Below are positions 17,171 through 25,623 of a stretch of DNA of 64,000 nucleotides, one piece after another (position 1 is the stretch's first letter; the number at the start of each line of letters is the position of its first letter). Where the stretch lies: NCBI RefSeq assembly GCF_013359865.1, contig NZ_JABMCE010000061.1:20717-84716 (forward strand). The letters run 5' to 3'. The stretch is from Curtobacterium pusillum. GTDB lineage: Bacteria > Actinomycetota > Actinomycetes > Actinomycetales > Microbacteriaceae. The translations under genes and the position numbers were made by a program. A model generated the notes under the pieces. That model ran no database searches, was not told the DNA's origin, and saw only the letters and a program-made list of their open reading frames with translations.

Positions 17171-18495
17171 GCGTTCCCGACGTGCCTCCCATCCGCCCCG
17201 CGCCCGGCCCCGACGCCACACCGCTCTGGGTGCGGAACCCTGCGTTCGTGTACGGGCTGGCCGGCGCGGTGTTCCTCGCCGGCCTCGCGCTCGTCACCGG
17301 GCGCCCCGAGCTCGCCGTCGTGGCGCTCCCGGCACTCGTGACGGCCGGGTTCGGTGGCCGTTCCCGCCTCGGCGGAGACGTCGTCCGGGTGGTGACGACA
17401 CTGGCCCCGTCCGACTCTGGCCGCGGCGTCGGGTACCGGACCGAGGTCGCACTGCCGCCGTCCGCCGAAGCCGTCGCCGTCGAGCTCCGGGTCGCGGGCG
17501 ACCGACGGCACGTCGTCGTGGTCGACCCCACCACGGCGACACGGCTCGCCGGCACCGTGCCGGTCACGCACTCCGGCCCCCAGGAGATCCTCCGGACGCA
17601 CATCGCGCTCCTCGGACGGGGCGGCACAGCCGTGTCGGTGCCGGCGCCGGGCCCGGTCGGGTCGGCGGTCGTCCCGCCACCCCACCTGCGCATGCAGCAC
17701 CTGCCGATGCCGCGTCGCGTGACGGGTATCACCGGCGCACACGACTCCGCCCGGCCCGGCGACGGCGGCGAGTTCCGCGACGTCGCACTGTTCGCGCCCG
17801 GGGACCGACTCCGGCGCATCGACTGGCGGCGCACCGCACGGCGTGCCGAGCAGCCCGGGGACCTCTACGTGCGGCGGACCTTCGCCACCGCGGACGCGCT
17901 CGTCGTCCTCGTCGTCGACGGACGCGACGACCTCGGCGCAGACGTGACGGAGTGGGGCGGCTCCCGGCACGGCACGCACGAGGCGACGTCCCTCGACCTC
18001 GCACGCGAAGCGACACTCTCCCTGGCGACCGCGTACATCGAGGCCGGGGACCGTGTCGGCCTCCGTGCCCTCGGCGGTACCGCACGCTCGGTCGGACCCG
18101 GCGGTGGGACCCGGCACCTCGAGCGGCTCCGGTCGACGATCGCCTCGGTGACCCCGACCGGTGACACGACAGCCGGAGTGCGGATGCCCCTCGTCCCGGC
18201 GGCATCCCTCGTGGTCGTGCTGTCGACCTTCCTGGACGACCAGGCTGCCACGATGGCGCTGACCTGGGCGGCCACGGGTCACCGGGTCGTCGCGGTCGAC
18301 GTCCTCCCGGCTCCGAACGCGAGCCGGGCGAACAAACACGAGCGCGCGGCGTTCCGGCTCATCACCCTCGAACGCGACGACCGGCTCGCGGAGATGGCGG
18401 CGACGGGCGTCGAGCACATCCGCTGGCAGACGGACGACGGCGATTCCCCGGCCGTGCAGCTGCGGCTCCTCAGCCGTCCACGGCGGGCCGGATGA
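17167..18495 (+). CDS. DUF58-domain protein
   Basis: 442 residues from the GTG at 17167, which overlaps the moxR stop. Two membrane segments (about 25-60) are followed by the DUF58 signature GDRLRRIDWRRTARR (about residues 214-228) and a vWA-like domain beginning ALVVLVVDGRDD. It is the usual functional partner of MoxR. The role in envelope biogenesis or stress is general to the family and not shown here. Confidence 0.87.
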   Translation: MSVPDVPPIRPAPGPDATPLWVRNPAFVYGLAGAVFLAGLALVTGRPELAVVALPALVTAGFGGRSRLGGDVVRVVTTLAPSDSGRGVGYRTEVALPPSAEAVAVELRVAGDRRHVVVVDPTTATRLAGTVPVTHSGPQEILRTHIALLGRGGTAVSVPAPGPVGSAVVPPPHLRMQHLPMPRRVTGITGAHDSARPGDGGEFRDVALFAPGDRLRRIDWRRTARRAEQPGDLYVRRTFATADALVVLVVDGRDDLGADVTEWGGSRHGTHEATSLDLAREATLSLATAYIEAGDRVGLRALGGTARSVGPGGGTRHLERLRSTIASVTPTGDTTAGVRMPLVPAASLVVVLSTFLDDQAATMALTWAATGHRVVAVDVLPAPNASRANKHERAAFRLITLERDDRLAEMAATGVEHIRWQTDDGDSPAVQLRLLSRPRRAG

Positions 18496-19028
18496 GGGTC
18501 GTCTCGCGAGCGGAGCGGACCGGAGCGCCGTCCATCGGCCCGGCGGTGCCAGCGTGGACGATCGGTGCGCTCGGCCTGGTCGCGGGACTCGTCGGCTCGG
18601 TCGTCGTCATCGGGGCGAGCGGCTGGTTCGTCGTCGCGGCAATCCTCGCCGTGGCCGCTGCCGTCGTTCCCCGCGGTCCGTTCGCCGCCCTGCTCGTCGT
18701 GCAGCTCGCGATCGCCGGGATCGACGGCCCGAACGTCCCGGCGCTCGTCCTCACGACGCACCTCGTACTAGCCACGAGCATGCTCTGGGCGTGGACGCCG
18801 CGCACCGCCCGGGTGCAGCTCCGAGCGCTCCTGCCGTCGGCGCTGCGGTTCGCCTCGGTGCAGATCGGTGCCCAGGCAGTCGCGTTCGTGGTGGTGACGG
18901 TGTTCGGAGGTGCTGGGCCGATCGGGGGCGTCTGGCTCGCGGTCGCCGGTGCGATCGCACTCCTCGCCCTCGCGCTCGGCCTGTTCGTCCCGACGCTGCT
19001 GCGTACCAGGGAGGACGCGGAGCGCTGA
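18492..19028 (+). CDS. Membrane protein, last gene of the MoxR operon
   Basis: 178 residues, about five hydrophobic helices, no known domain. It starts at an ATGA overlap with the DUF58 stop. It ends in a short charged tail (RTREDAER). Likely a partner of the DUF58/DUF4129 membrane complex by context only. Confidence 0.7.
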   Translation: MRVVSRAERTGAPSIGPAVPAWTIGALGLVAGLVGSVVVIGASGWFVVAAILAVAAAVVPRGPFAALLVVQLAIAGIDGPNVPALVLTTHLVLATSMLWAWTPRTARVQLRALLPSALRFASVQIGAQAVAFVVVTVFGGAGPIGGVWLAVAGAIALLALALGLFVPTLLRTREDAER

Positions 19029-19065
19029 CCCGCGAGGCAGCCTCGACGGTTGTAGGGTCCGAGGC

Positions 19066-19588
19066 ATGGCGCTGCTACTGACGTGTGGGCTGTCGTTCTC
19101 GGGCAAGAGCACGTTGGCCACTCAGTTGTCCACCGCCCTGCCCGCCGACCTGCTGAGCCTCGACCAGATCAACGAGGAGCGTGGCCTCCACGGCGGCCAG
19201 GGCATCCCCGTGCAGGAGTGGGCGACGACGAACCGGATCGCGCACGAACGCGGGGTGTGCTCCTCGCTGCCGGTCACGACGTCGTGGTCGATGACACCGG
19301 ATCGCGCGCTTCATCCGCGACGAGTGGCGCGCGACCGCGGCAGCGGCGACGGTTCCCTTCGTGCTCGTCTGGGTGCAGGTCGGTCCGGAGTTGCAGCGTC
19401 GACGCGTCCTGGCGAACAGGGCCGAGCAGGTACGGCCCGACGTCACCGACCGTGTGCTCCACGACCACGGGGCCAGTTTCGAGACACCGGTGGAGGAAGA
19501 CCCCGTGGTCGTCGATGCGGCTGCCACGCGTGACCCCGTGACCGTCGCGGCCATCGTCGAAGCGGTCGAGGCTGCCGTCGGCCGCTGA
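19066..19588 (+). pseudogene. Frameshifted P-loop kinase
   Basis: The ATG at 19066 begins an AAA/zeta-toxin-like kinase with Walker A GLSFSGKST. At about 19250-19257 the homology moves to another frame (VLLAAGHDVVVDDTGSR), and at about 19303-19310 it moves again (FIRDEWRATAAAA to the end, AAVGR at 19588). Both shifts correspond to single-base losses. All three pieces are in good family order, so this is a recently inactivated gene or contains sequencing errors. The original substrate is unknown. Confidence 0.75.
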
Positions 19589-19657
19589 CCCATCGTTCAG
19601 CGAACGCCTGCGATCGGACAGCCCTGCTGGGTACTTCGACGGCTCTGCTCGCAGTTT

Positions 19658-19697
19658 CCGCTCCGCTGTCGGACGTCTGTGTCCGAGAGCGGAGCGG
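19658..19697. terminator. Strong hairpin between kinase remnant and recombinase
   Basis: CCGCTCCGCT pairs with AGCGGAGCGG and TCGGAC pairs with GTCCGA, with one mismatch and a 6-base loop, giving a 16-bp stem. It lies 5 bases beyond the recombinase stop, between convergent genes. Confidence 0.7.
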
Positions 19698-19702
19698 ATG
19701 GA

Positions 19703-20287
19703 TCAGCGGGTGGGGTGAGTTTGTCGGTCGATGCAGCGGTAGACGGTGGCGCGTCCTATGCCGAACAACTCCGCGAGTTCCGCGACCGAGTGCGTGCCTG
19801 CTTGATGCACCTCGAGGAGGTGCCGCTGCTGGGTGATGCTGAGCTTTGGCTGCCGGCCGCGGAGGTGGCCCTTCGCCCTGGCGATCTGCATCCCTTCGCG
19901 TGTGCGAGCTCGGATGAGATCAGACTCGAACTCGGCGACCATCGCCAGGACGTTGAACAGCAGTCGACCGACGGGATCGTTCGGATCATGTACGGAGCCC
20001 CCGATGTTGAGCTTGACGTTCTTGGCGGTGAGTTCGTCGAGGATGTCCTTCGCATCTCGGAGGCTTCTCGCGAGCCGGTCCAGCTTCGCGATCACGAGTG
20101 TGTCCCCGTCACGACACGACGCGAGCGCTTCGCGGAGACCAGGGCGCGACCTGTTCGTGCCGGTCAGGCCGTGGTCGGTGTGGATGTTTGACGAAAGGAC
20201 TCCGAGCCGTTCGAGCGCGATGCGCTGAGCAGTGAGGTCTTGTTCGTATGTTGAGACGCGGGCGTACCCGATGAGTAGAGCATTCAT
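19703..20287 (-). CDS. Serine recombinase (resolvase/invertase family)
   Basis: 194 residues from the ATG at 20287. The catalytic serine is S12 in YARVST; the Arg-rich active site follows (KLDRLARSLRD), then the E-helix and a C-terminal helix-turn-helix (SVAELAELFGIGRATVYRC, about 164-182). The small size fits Tn3-type resolvases or DNA invertases. No transposase or complete inverted-repeat element is seen next to it, so it may be a remnant of a mobile element. It abuts a truncated gene at 20310. Confidence 0.9.
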   Translation of the reverse strand: MNALLIGYARVSTYEQDLTAQRIALERLGVLSSNIHTDHGLTGTNRSRPGLREALASCRDGDTLVIAKLDRLARSLRDAKDILDELTAKNVKLNIGGSVHDPNDPVGRLLFNVLAMVAEFESDLIRARTREGMQIARAKGHLRGRQPKLSITQQRHLLEVHQAGTHSVAELAELFGIGRATVYRCIDRQTHPTR

Positions 20288-20309
20288 GGCGCGAGGATCC
20301 GCTGGCTGA

Positions 20310-20675
20310 CCGAGCATCGCACTGCAGACCCACCTCACCGGCCCCTACGACGTGCCCGCAGTCTGCCGGTCGACGAAGACGGTGCATCTGACAATCCACG
20401 ACGTCACCGCGAAGCACGACAAGTACGGCGACTCCCTCGACACCCAGTCGGTCATCGGTGAAGCCGACATCGACTGCGGTGTTACCGTCCGCATCCCAAT
20501 CGACGTGCCGAAGGGTCGTGACGGCATCATGCTGGACGCGAGCACCGCGGACACCTCCGGTCGAGCGTTGTTTGACTCGTTCGTCGTCACGCGAGGGTCC
20601 GACCAGGGACGACGACCCGCAGCTGCCTCGAGGCGCCAGCGGGCGAACCAGGCCTCAGGATGGAGACCGTCGTGA
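20310..20675 (+). pseudogene. Truncated gene remnant beside the recombinase
   Basis: An open frame without a start begins after the TGA at 20307 and reads LQTHLTGPYDVPAVCRST, then a beta-rich domain (VRIPIDVPKGRDGIML, FDSFVVT). Codon choice is gene-like. It resembles the C-terminal half of a secreted or ligand-binding protein whose 5' part is missing at the recombinase boundary. I do not recognise the family. Confidence 0.45.
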
Positions 20676-20773
20676 CGGCTGCTCCCCCTGCGAACGATGT
20701 CGACACCGTCCGGTAGCGGATCCCTCAGCGGGAGGGAGCGCTGGGTATTCCGTCGGCGGCTAGCGTGACGAGC

Positions 20774-21748
20774 ATGTCGAACGATCGGGTGGCGGACTTC
20801 TATCGACGCTTTGCGGAACGCGAGGCCCGTGGCCAGTCGGCAACGTACGAGCGGTGGGCTCTTGGAGTAGCGGGCGACCCGGAAATGTTGGCCTTGATCG
20901 GCGCGCTCCCGGGGATGAAGAAGCAACCGAATCTCGTGTTCGCTGCCGCAAGGTTCCTCGGAGCTGCCGAAGACACGTACAACGAGTTCCGAACCTGGAT
21001 GCTCGAGCACTGGGATTCGCTGGAGCGAGAGGTCCTCGCGCGGTCGACGCAGACAAATGAGGCGGCGCGGTGCGCGGTTCTGCTCCCGGTCCTCAGCCGA
21101 CTCGACGGACCTCTTGCGCTCATTGAGGTGGGCGCATCCGCAGGGTTGTGCTTGTACCCGGACCGTTACAGCTACCGCTACGACGCTGATGGTTGCAACG
21201 TCGTTCTCGACCCCGACGACGGCGTGAGCAATGTCACGATCCCGTGCCGAATCGATCCGGCGAGTGTCCCAACGCGACTGCCTGAGGTGCGGTGGCGGGC
21301 AGGCATCGATCTGAATCCGCTCGCCCCCGACGATGAAAACAACCGTGCCTGGCTCCGGACGCTCGTCTGGCCCGAACAAGAAGACCGGCGTCGGCGGCTG
21401 GATGCGGCGCTGACGATCGCCGCAGCTGATCCGGCGCACGTCGTGAAGGGGGACCTTTTGGACTCGATCACCGACGTGATCGCGCAGGCGCCCACCGACA
21501 CGCAGGTCGTGGTGTTCCACAGCGCTGTACTCATCTACGTGGATGAGCCGCTCCGTGAACGGTTCGCGGAGTTGATGAGGTCCGAACAGAACGTCACCTG
21601 GGTCAGCAATGAAGGTGAGCGCGTCCTTCCCCGCATCGCGGAACGCGCACACCGTCCTGCAGACGGACGAGCGATCATCGCGGTGAACGAGCATCCCGTC
21701 GCCTTGGTCGGACCTCACGGGCAAAGCTACGAAGCACTCGTCCAATAG
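20774..21748 (+). CDS. DUF2332 family protein
   Basis: 324 residues. The N-terminal MSNDRVADFYRRFAEREARG and the central IEVGASAGLCLYPDRYSY match DUF2332, a group of unknown function with a Rossmann-like GASAGL motif reminiscent of methyltransferases. I start at the ATG at 20774 rather than the GTG three codons earlier. Stand-alone gene. Confidence 0.8.
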   Translation: MSNDRVADFYRRFAEREARGQSATYERWALGVAGDPEMLALIGALPGMKKQPNLVFAAARFLGAAEDTYNEFRTWMLEHWDSLEREVLARSTQTNEAARCAVLLPVLSRLDGPLALIEVGASAGLCLYPDRYSYRYDADGCNVVLDPDDGVSNVTIPCRIDPASVPTRLPEVRWRAGIDLNPLAPDDENNRAWLRTLVWPEQEDRRRRLDAALTIAAADPAHVVKGDLLDSITDVIAQAPTDTQVVVFHSAVLIYVDEPLRERFAELMRSEQNVTWVSNEGERVLPRIAERAHRPADGRAIIAVNEHPVALVGPHGQSYEALVQ

Positions 21749-21799
21749 CCGATCGGCAATCGAGACTGCGCCCGCCGGTGTGCCCGTTAGCATCTCGTC

Positions 21800-22189
21800 A
21801 TGGCACAAGTCGTCATCTACGGCCTAAAACCCACCTTCGACGCGCATCGCGCAGCGCTCTCGGGCGCGATCCACAGCGCGATCATGAAGGCACTGGACTA
21901 CCCAGTCGAGAAGCGCTTCCATCGGTTCATCGCACTCGACCCCGCTGACTTCATCTACCCCGAGGACCGAGGACCGCACTACACGATCATCGAGATCTCG
22001 ATGTTCGAAGGTCGAACCGCCTCCGCGAAGCGAGCGCTCATCAGCGAGCTCTTTGCCCGCATCGAGTCAGCGACGGGGATCGCACCGCACAGCGTCGAGA
22101 TCACCATCACCGAGACGCCGAGGATCCACTGGGGTATCCGCGGACAGAACGCGCAAGACCTCAGCCTCGGGTACCAGGTCGACGTTTGA
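21800..22189 (+). CDS. Tautomerase-like protein without Pro1
   Basis: 129 residues, Tautomerase_2-like (YTIIEISMFEGRTASAKRAL, then VEITITETPRIHWGIRGQ). Members normally start Met-Pro, with Pro1 as the catalytic base after Met removal. Here the start is MAQVVIYG, so the key residue is missing. It may have lost tautomerase activity or use other chemistry. Confidence 0.75.
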   Translation: MAQVVIYGLKPTFDAHRAALSGAIHSAIMKALDYPVEKRFHRFIALDPADFIYPEDRGPHYTIIEISMFEGRTASAKRALISELFARIESATGIAPHSVEITITETPRIHWGIRGQNAQDLSLGYQVDV

Positions 22190-22214
22190 CGACGCTCATC
22201 GACGAAGCTAGCAA

Positions 22215-22727
22215 ATGACCCGGCTGCTGTCTGGTGGGCAGCCGGAATGCCGAGTGAGCGCACGGCGGTCAGCGCCGATCGGTATCACGCTGGGCCTGGC
22301 GTGGCTTGTCGGGGCATTCTTCAGCAACGCGCTCGTCATCCGGTTCGGCGCCGAGCAACAAGCGTCCTGGGATGACGCGCTGACGCGATCGACGTTCGTG
22401 TTCTTCGGCTGGGGTTGGTTCCTCACTCTTGCGATCGTCGCCGCGCTGAGCGTCGCGGGCTGCTTGCTCTTGCAGTGGTCACGACCGAGATCGACGTGGC
22501 TACCGTGGGCGCTTCCGTTGATCGCGGTCATGCTTACCGTCCTGCTTGACGCAGTGACGCGTCTGCTCGACAACACCCAGTGGGTCACTGCGGCCGGAGC
22601 AGCCGAAGCGGCACGAGCGGCCGACGTTGCTTCGGTCGCTGCTCTTGCCATAGTCCTCGTTCTGACCACAGTGATCGGCATGACGCTTCGCAGGCGGGAT
22701 CGGGTGTCGAGGCACCTCGAGGTCTGA
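22215..22727 (+). CDS. Hypothetical membrane protein
   Basis: 170 residues with about four hydrophobic helices (about 22-43, 62-85, 94-111, 135-158) and a charged tail. No family recognised. It follows the tautomerase-like gene by 25 bp. A possible weak GAAG site precedes the ATG. Confidence 0.6.
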   Translation: MTRLLSGGQPECRVSARRSAPIGITLGLAWLVGAFFSNALVIRFGAEQQASWDDALTRSTFVFFGWGWFLTLAIVAALSVAGCLLLQWSRPRSTWLPWALPLIAVMLTVLLDAVTRLLDNTQWVTAAGAAEAARAADVASVAALAIVLVLTTVIGMTLRRRDRVSRHLEV

Positions 22728-22872
22728 CGCCTGAAGCGGTCTCGATGAGCGACCGGCTAACGGACACCTGCGTCATGAGCATCGTTCAGCCTCCCCGTCA
22801 AGATGTCGGCCGCCTCTGCCATGATGTCCCCCAAAGAGAGGACTTACAGCGTCCTTGGGAGGGAGAACGTCA

Positions 22873-23655
22873 ATGGCGAAGTTCGACGCCAACAAGTTCA
22901 AGCGAGACCTGCAGGCCGCTCAGCGGAAGGCCGAGGCTCAGGTCAAGCGACAGGTCGACGAAATCAACCGCAAGAATCAGCGCGCAGTCGACGACCATAA
23001 CCGGAAGGTTCGCGCCCACAATCAGAAAGTGGTCGACCAGTTCAACCGGCAGGTGAACTCGCACAACCAAGAGGTCCGGCGGGTGAACGTGCACAATGCT
23101 CGAGTGGTGGGAGACCTTCAGAAGCAGCTCCGGTCAACAGGAACCGGGCCGCGCTACACGCCGTCCGAGCAGGTGCTGGCTGATCGTGTCCAGGAATCGC
23201 TGGTCTCGCGCGACGAGCGTGAGTGGGACGTCTTCCTCAGTTACGCGCGGATCGATGGCGCTGACGCCGCTGAAGCGTTGCGCTCATCACTCGAAGAACT
23301 AGGAGTGCGGGTCTGGTTCGACGAGGTCGCGATCGTTCCCGGCAAGAGTCAGTCTCTGCAGATGGATCAGGGGCTCCGAAAGGCGCGAGCTGGGATCGTG
23401 CTGCTCACTCCTGCGTACCTCGTTGGTCGTTTCTGGACTGAGCGCGAGCTCGGCGCTCTCCTTCGAAAATCGACACTGATCCCCGTGCTGCACGGAGTCG
23501 ACTTCAAGGCGGTCGAGGAGTACAGCGGGATCCTGCCGGATCTTGCTGGATTCGAGACGGCGCGGGACGACATCGCCTCGATTGCGGAGAAGATCGCCGC
23601 GGCGATTCTGCCGGCTGATGCAACCATCGAGTTGGGTTCCGGTCCTGATGAGTGA
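22873..23655 (+). CDS. TIR-domain protein with Asn-rich coiled-coil N-terminus
   Basis: 260 residues. Residues 1-90 are Lys/Gln/Asn-rich and predicted coiled coil, with five [H/F]N-x-x-V motifs at 42, 49, 57, 64 and 74. Residues 118-245 form a TIR domain (WDVFLSYAR at 118-126). FWTEREL puts a glutamate (E192) where bacterial and SARM1 TIR NADases have their catalytic Glu. GGGAGGGAG precedes the ATG. TIR NADases in bacteria are commonly anti-phage or toxin effectors. The next gene overlaps by 8 bases, so the pair is probably one system. Confidence 0.87.
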   Translation: MAKFDANKFKRDLQAAQRKAEAQVKRQVDEINRKNQRAVDDHNRKVRAHNQKVVDQFNRQVNSHNQEVRRVNVHNARVVGDLQKQLRSTGTGPRYTPSEQVLADRVQESLVSRDEREWDVFLSYARIDGADAAEALRSSLEELGVRVWFDEVAIVPGKSQSLQMDQGLRKARAGIVLLTPAYLVGRFWTERELGALLRKSTLIPVLHGVDFKAVEEYSGILPDLAGFETARDDIASIAEKIAAAILPADATIELGSGPDE

Positions 23656-24067
23656 CGTGGCGACCTTGGAAGGAATCGAGCACGCGCTCCGGCCGCTGGC
23701 TCTCCGCGAAGCTGACTTCGCCGCAGGCGATGCGGTGGTCGAACAGATCGCGAAGCTGAAGAGCGCTATCGACGCCACCGACGCCCGTGACGAACCGTGG
23801 TTGATCAGCTGGCTTTCCGACGAGCATTACAAGGGTGCCGTCTTGTACGCGGCAGCGAAGACCAATTGGAAGCTCGAACAGGCAGGCAGGGGTTCGCTGG
23901 CGGACCGCCAGATGCGCAGCCAGATCCTGTCGAGGTTCAATCGATGGGTAGAGCAGCTCAGGGTACGTCTCGGGGAGTATCGCAGTGGATCCCGCTCAGC
24001 AGCAGCAGTTGCTGCGTGGCGCGACGAGATTGGTCGTTTCAAGGAAGACCCCGTGAGGAACTTCTAG
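23648..24067 (+). CDS. Unknown partner of the TIR protein
   Basis: 139 residues starting MSDVATLEGIEHALRPL, overlapping the TIR stop by 8 bases, so the two are translationally coupled. The sequence is mostly amphipathic helix with a Trp-rich centre (PWLISWLSDEHYKG, TNWKLEQ). No known domain. It could be a sensor, regulator or antitoxin-like partner; the sequence does not decide. Confidence 0.7.
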   Translation: MSDVATLEGIEHALRPLALREADFAAGDAVVEQIAKLKSAIDATDARDEPWLISWLSDEHYKGAVLYAAAKTNWKLEQAGRGSLADRQMRSQILSRFNRWVEQLRVRLGEYRSGSRSAAAVAAWRDEIGRFKEDPVRNF

Positions 24068-24288
24068 GCGCGTGGAGACGCCTGCGCCGCCCTGGACCAC
24101 GCGGAACTCCTGCAAGTGCGGTAGCGGTGGCGCGTCGCCAGGCTTAGTCGAGTTGACCGCCGCCGCACCTGCTCGCCGGAAGGTTCGGATGCCGGTCCCG
24201 CACTGAGAGAGCCGCAGGACTGCGGCGCCCGCCACCGAGCGCTCGTTGGCGGGGCTGCACCTGACGCGCTGATTCGCGTCGTCGGTGG

Positions 24289-25623
24289 TCAGCCCGTGGC
24301 ACGGCTAGCGGCTCGTTGCGCTCCTGCATCGTTCACTCTGTTGATCGGACCGCGGACGGCCTGTGCAACGACGAACGCGATCCGCGCGAGCAGCAACACC
24401 GCCCACGTCGCCTCCGCAGTCGCGACGTGCAGGATCGCGATGAGGAGCAGCCCCGGCGCGGCGATCCCACAGTACGCACCGAAGAGCGCCGGCAGCCCAC
24501 GGAAGGTCGACTCGGCGACCTTCCGGTAGGCGTAGAGGACACCGCCCCACGGTTCGAGCACGAGCTGGGTGACCATCATCGCCACGAGGACCCAGGAAAG
24601 TTCGTCGAGCGGCGGTACGACGGCGCGGGCGCCGACCAGGATCGCGGCGGCTCCGAGGAGGAGTGCGACGCAGCTGGTCTGCACCGTAGCCAGTCGCATC
24701 GCGTTCGGCTGTCCTTGTTCCTTGAGGACGAACCGTGCCCCGACGACGCCGAACTGCTTGAGGGGGACGATCGTCGAACGCATCAGCGAAACAGCGAGCG
24801 CGACGGCGGCGCCGCTCGCCGGCGAGTAGGCGCTCGCGACCAGGACCGCGACCGTGAACGTCACCATGAAAACCAGTCCGTCCACTGACGCTGCTCCCCG
24901 TTCGATGAGGGAGCGCAGAGCGGCGGTGGGCCGACCGACTGCGCTGCGAGCGGCCGATCGGACGGTCCTCGCGCTCAACAGGCCGATCGCGGCGAGTTGC
25001 CGACCTCGGATGGCGGCTCCGACCACGCCGGCCACCGACGTCGCCCCGCCGAGGGCGGCCACGGCGACGACCGGAGGCGTGTGCGCGAGCACGACGACGA
25101 CCGCGACGAGCGCCTGCACGACGGTGCCCGTGGCGGCCGCTCCGAGGTTCCCGACGTCTCGGTGCAGGCTCTGGAAAGCTCCGTTGAGCACGAACCCGAT
25201 CGGCGTCAGCGCCACCGCCGGGACCGCGCACAACCAGTACACGGCGAAGAAGCCGCCGACGTCGGTGTCCGTCCACAGCCCGCAGGCGATGCCCACGACC
25301 GCACCGACGACGAAGAGGAGTCCCGCTGCGCCGAACGCCGCGGTGAACTCCCGGTGGAGCGCGGTCGCTGCGCCCCTCGGTCCCACTGCGCTCTTCCGCA
25401 GCGCCGGCGTGCACGCGCGGACAGTTGTCACGACGAAACCGGAGGCGAGGACCGTCACGACCGCGGTCATCGAGCCGCCGAGTCCGACGGCAGCGCGCAC
25501 CTCCGGCGGGTAGATGGCCGCGAGCACCAGGAGCACGATCACCACCCGGAAGTTCGGGAGGAACAGAGCCGACGCGGCGAGGCTCGCTCGCCCCAGGTAG
25601 TCGCGTCTGATCGTCACCGTCAT
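24289..25623 (-). CDS. Flippase/MATE-like exporter of the peptide cluster
   Basis: 444 residues, 12 or so membrane helices, polytopic throughout, resembling MATE/MurJ-type or polysaccharide flippases. The start MTVTIRRDYLG at 25623 overlaps the aminotransferase stop by 4 bases. As last gene of the peptide-aminotransferase group it could export the product (inference). No family can be named with certainty. Confidence 0.7.
   Translation of the reverse strand: MTVTIRRDYLGRASLAASALFLPNFRVVIVLLVLAAIYPPEVRAAVGLGGSMTAVVTVLASGFVVTTVRACTPALRKSAVGPRGAATALHREFTAAFGAAGLLFVVGAVVGIACGLWTDTDVGGFFAVYWLCAVPAVALTPIGFVLNGAFQSLHRDVGNLGAAATGTVVQALVAVVVVLAHTPPVVAVAALGGATSVAGVVGAAIRGRQLAAIGLLSARTVRSAARSAVGRPTAALRSLIERGAASVDGLVFMVTFTVAVLVASAYSPASGAAVALAVSLMRSTIVPLKQFGVVGARFVLKEQGQPNAMRLATVQTSCVALLLGAAAILVGARAVVPPLDELSWVLVAMMVTQLVLEPWGGVLYAYRKVAESTFRGLPALFGAYCGIAAPGLLLIAILHVATAEATWAVLLLARIAFVVAQAVRGPINRVNDAGAQRAASRATG

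Noticed and set aside
24072..24206. 44-codon frame with RNSCKCGSG, resembling part of a SEC-C motif
   Set aside because: The rest of the SEC-C zinc motif is absent and there is no good ribosome-binding site. Could be a decayed C-terminus but not supportable.
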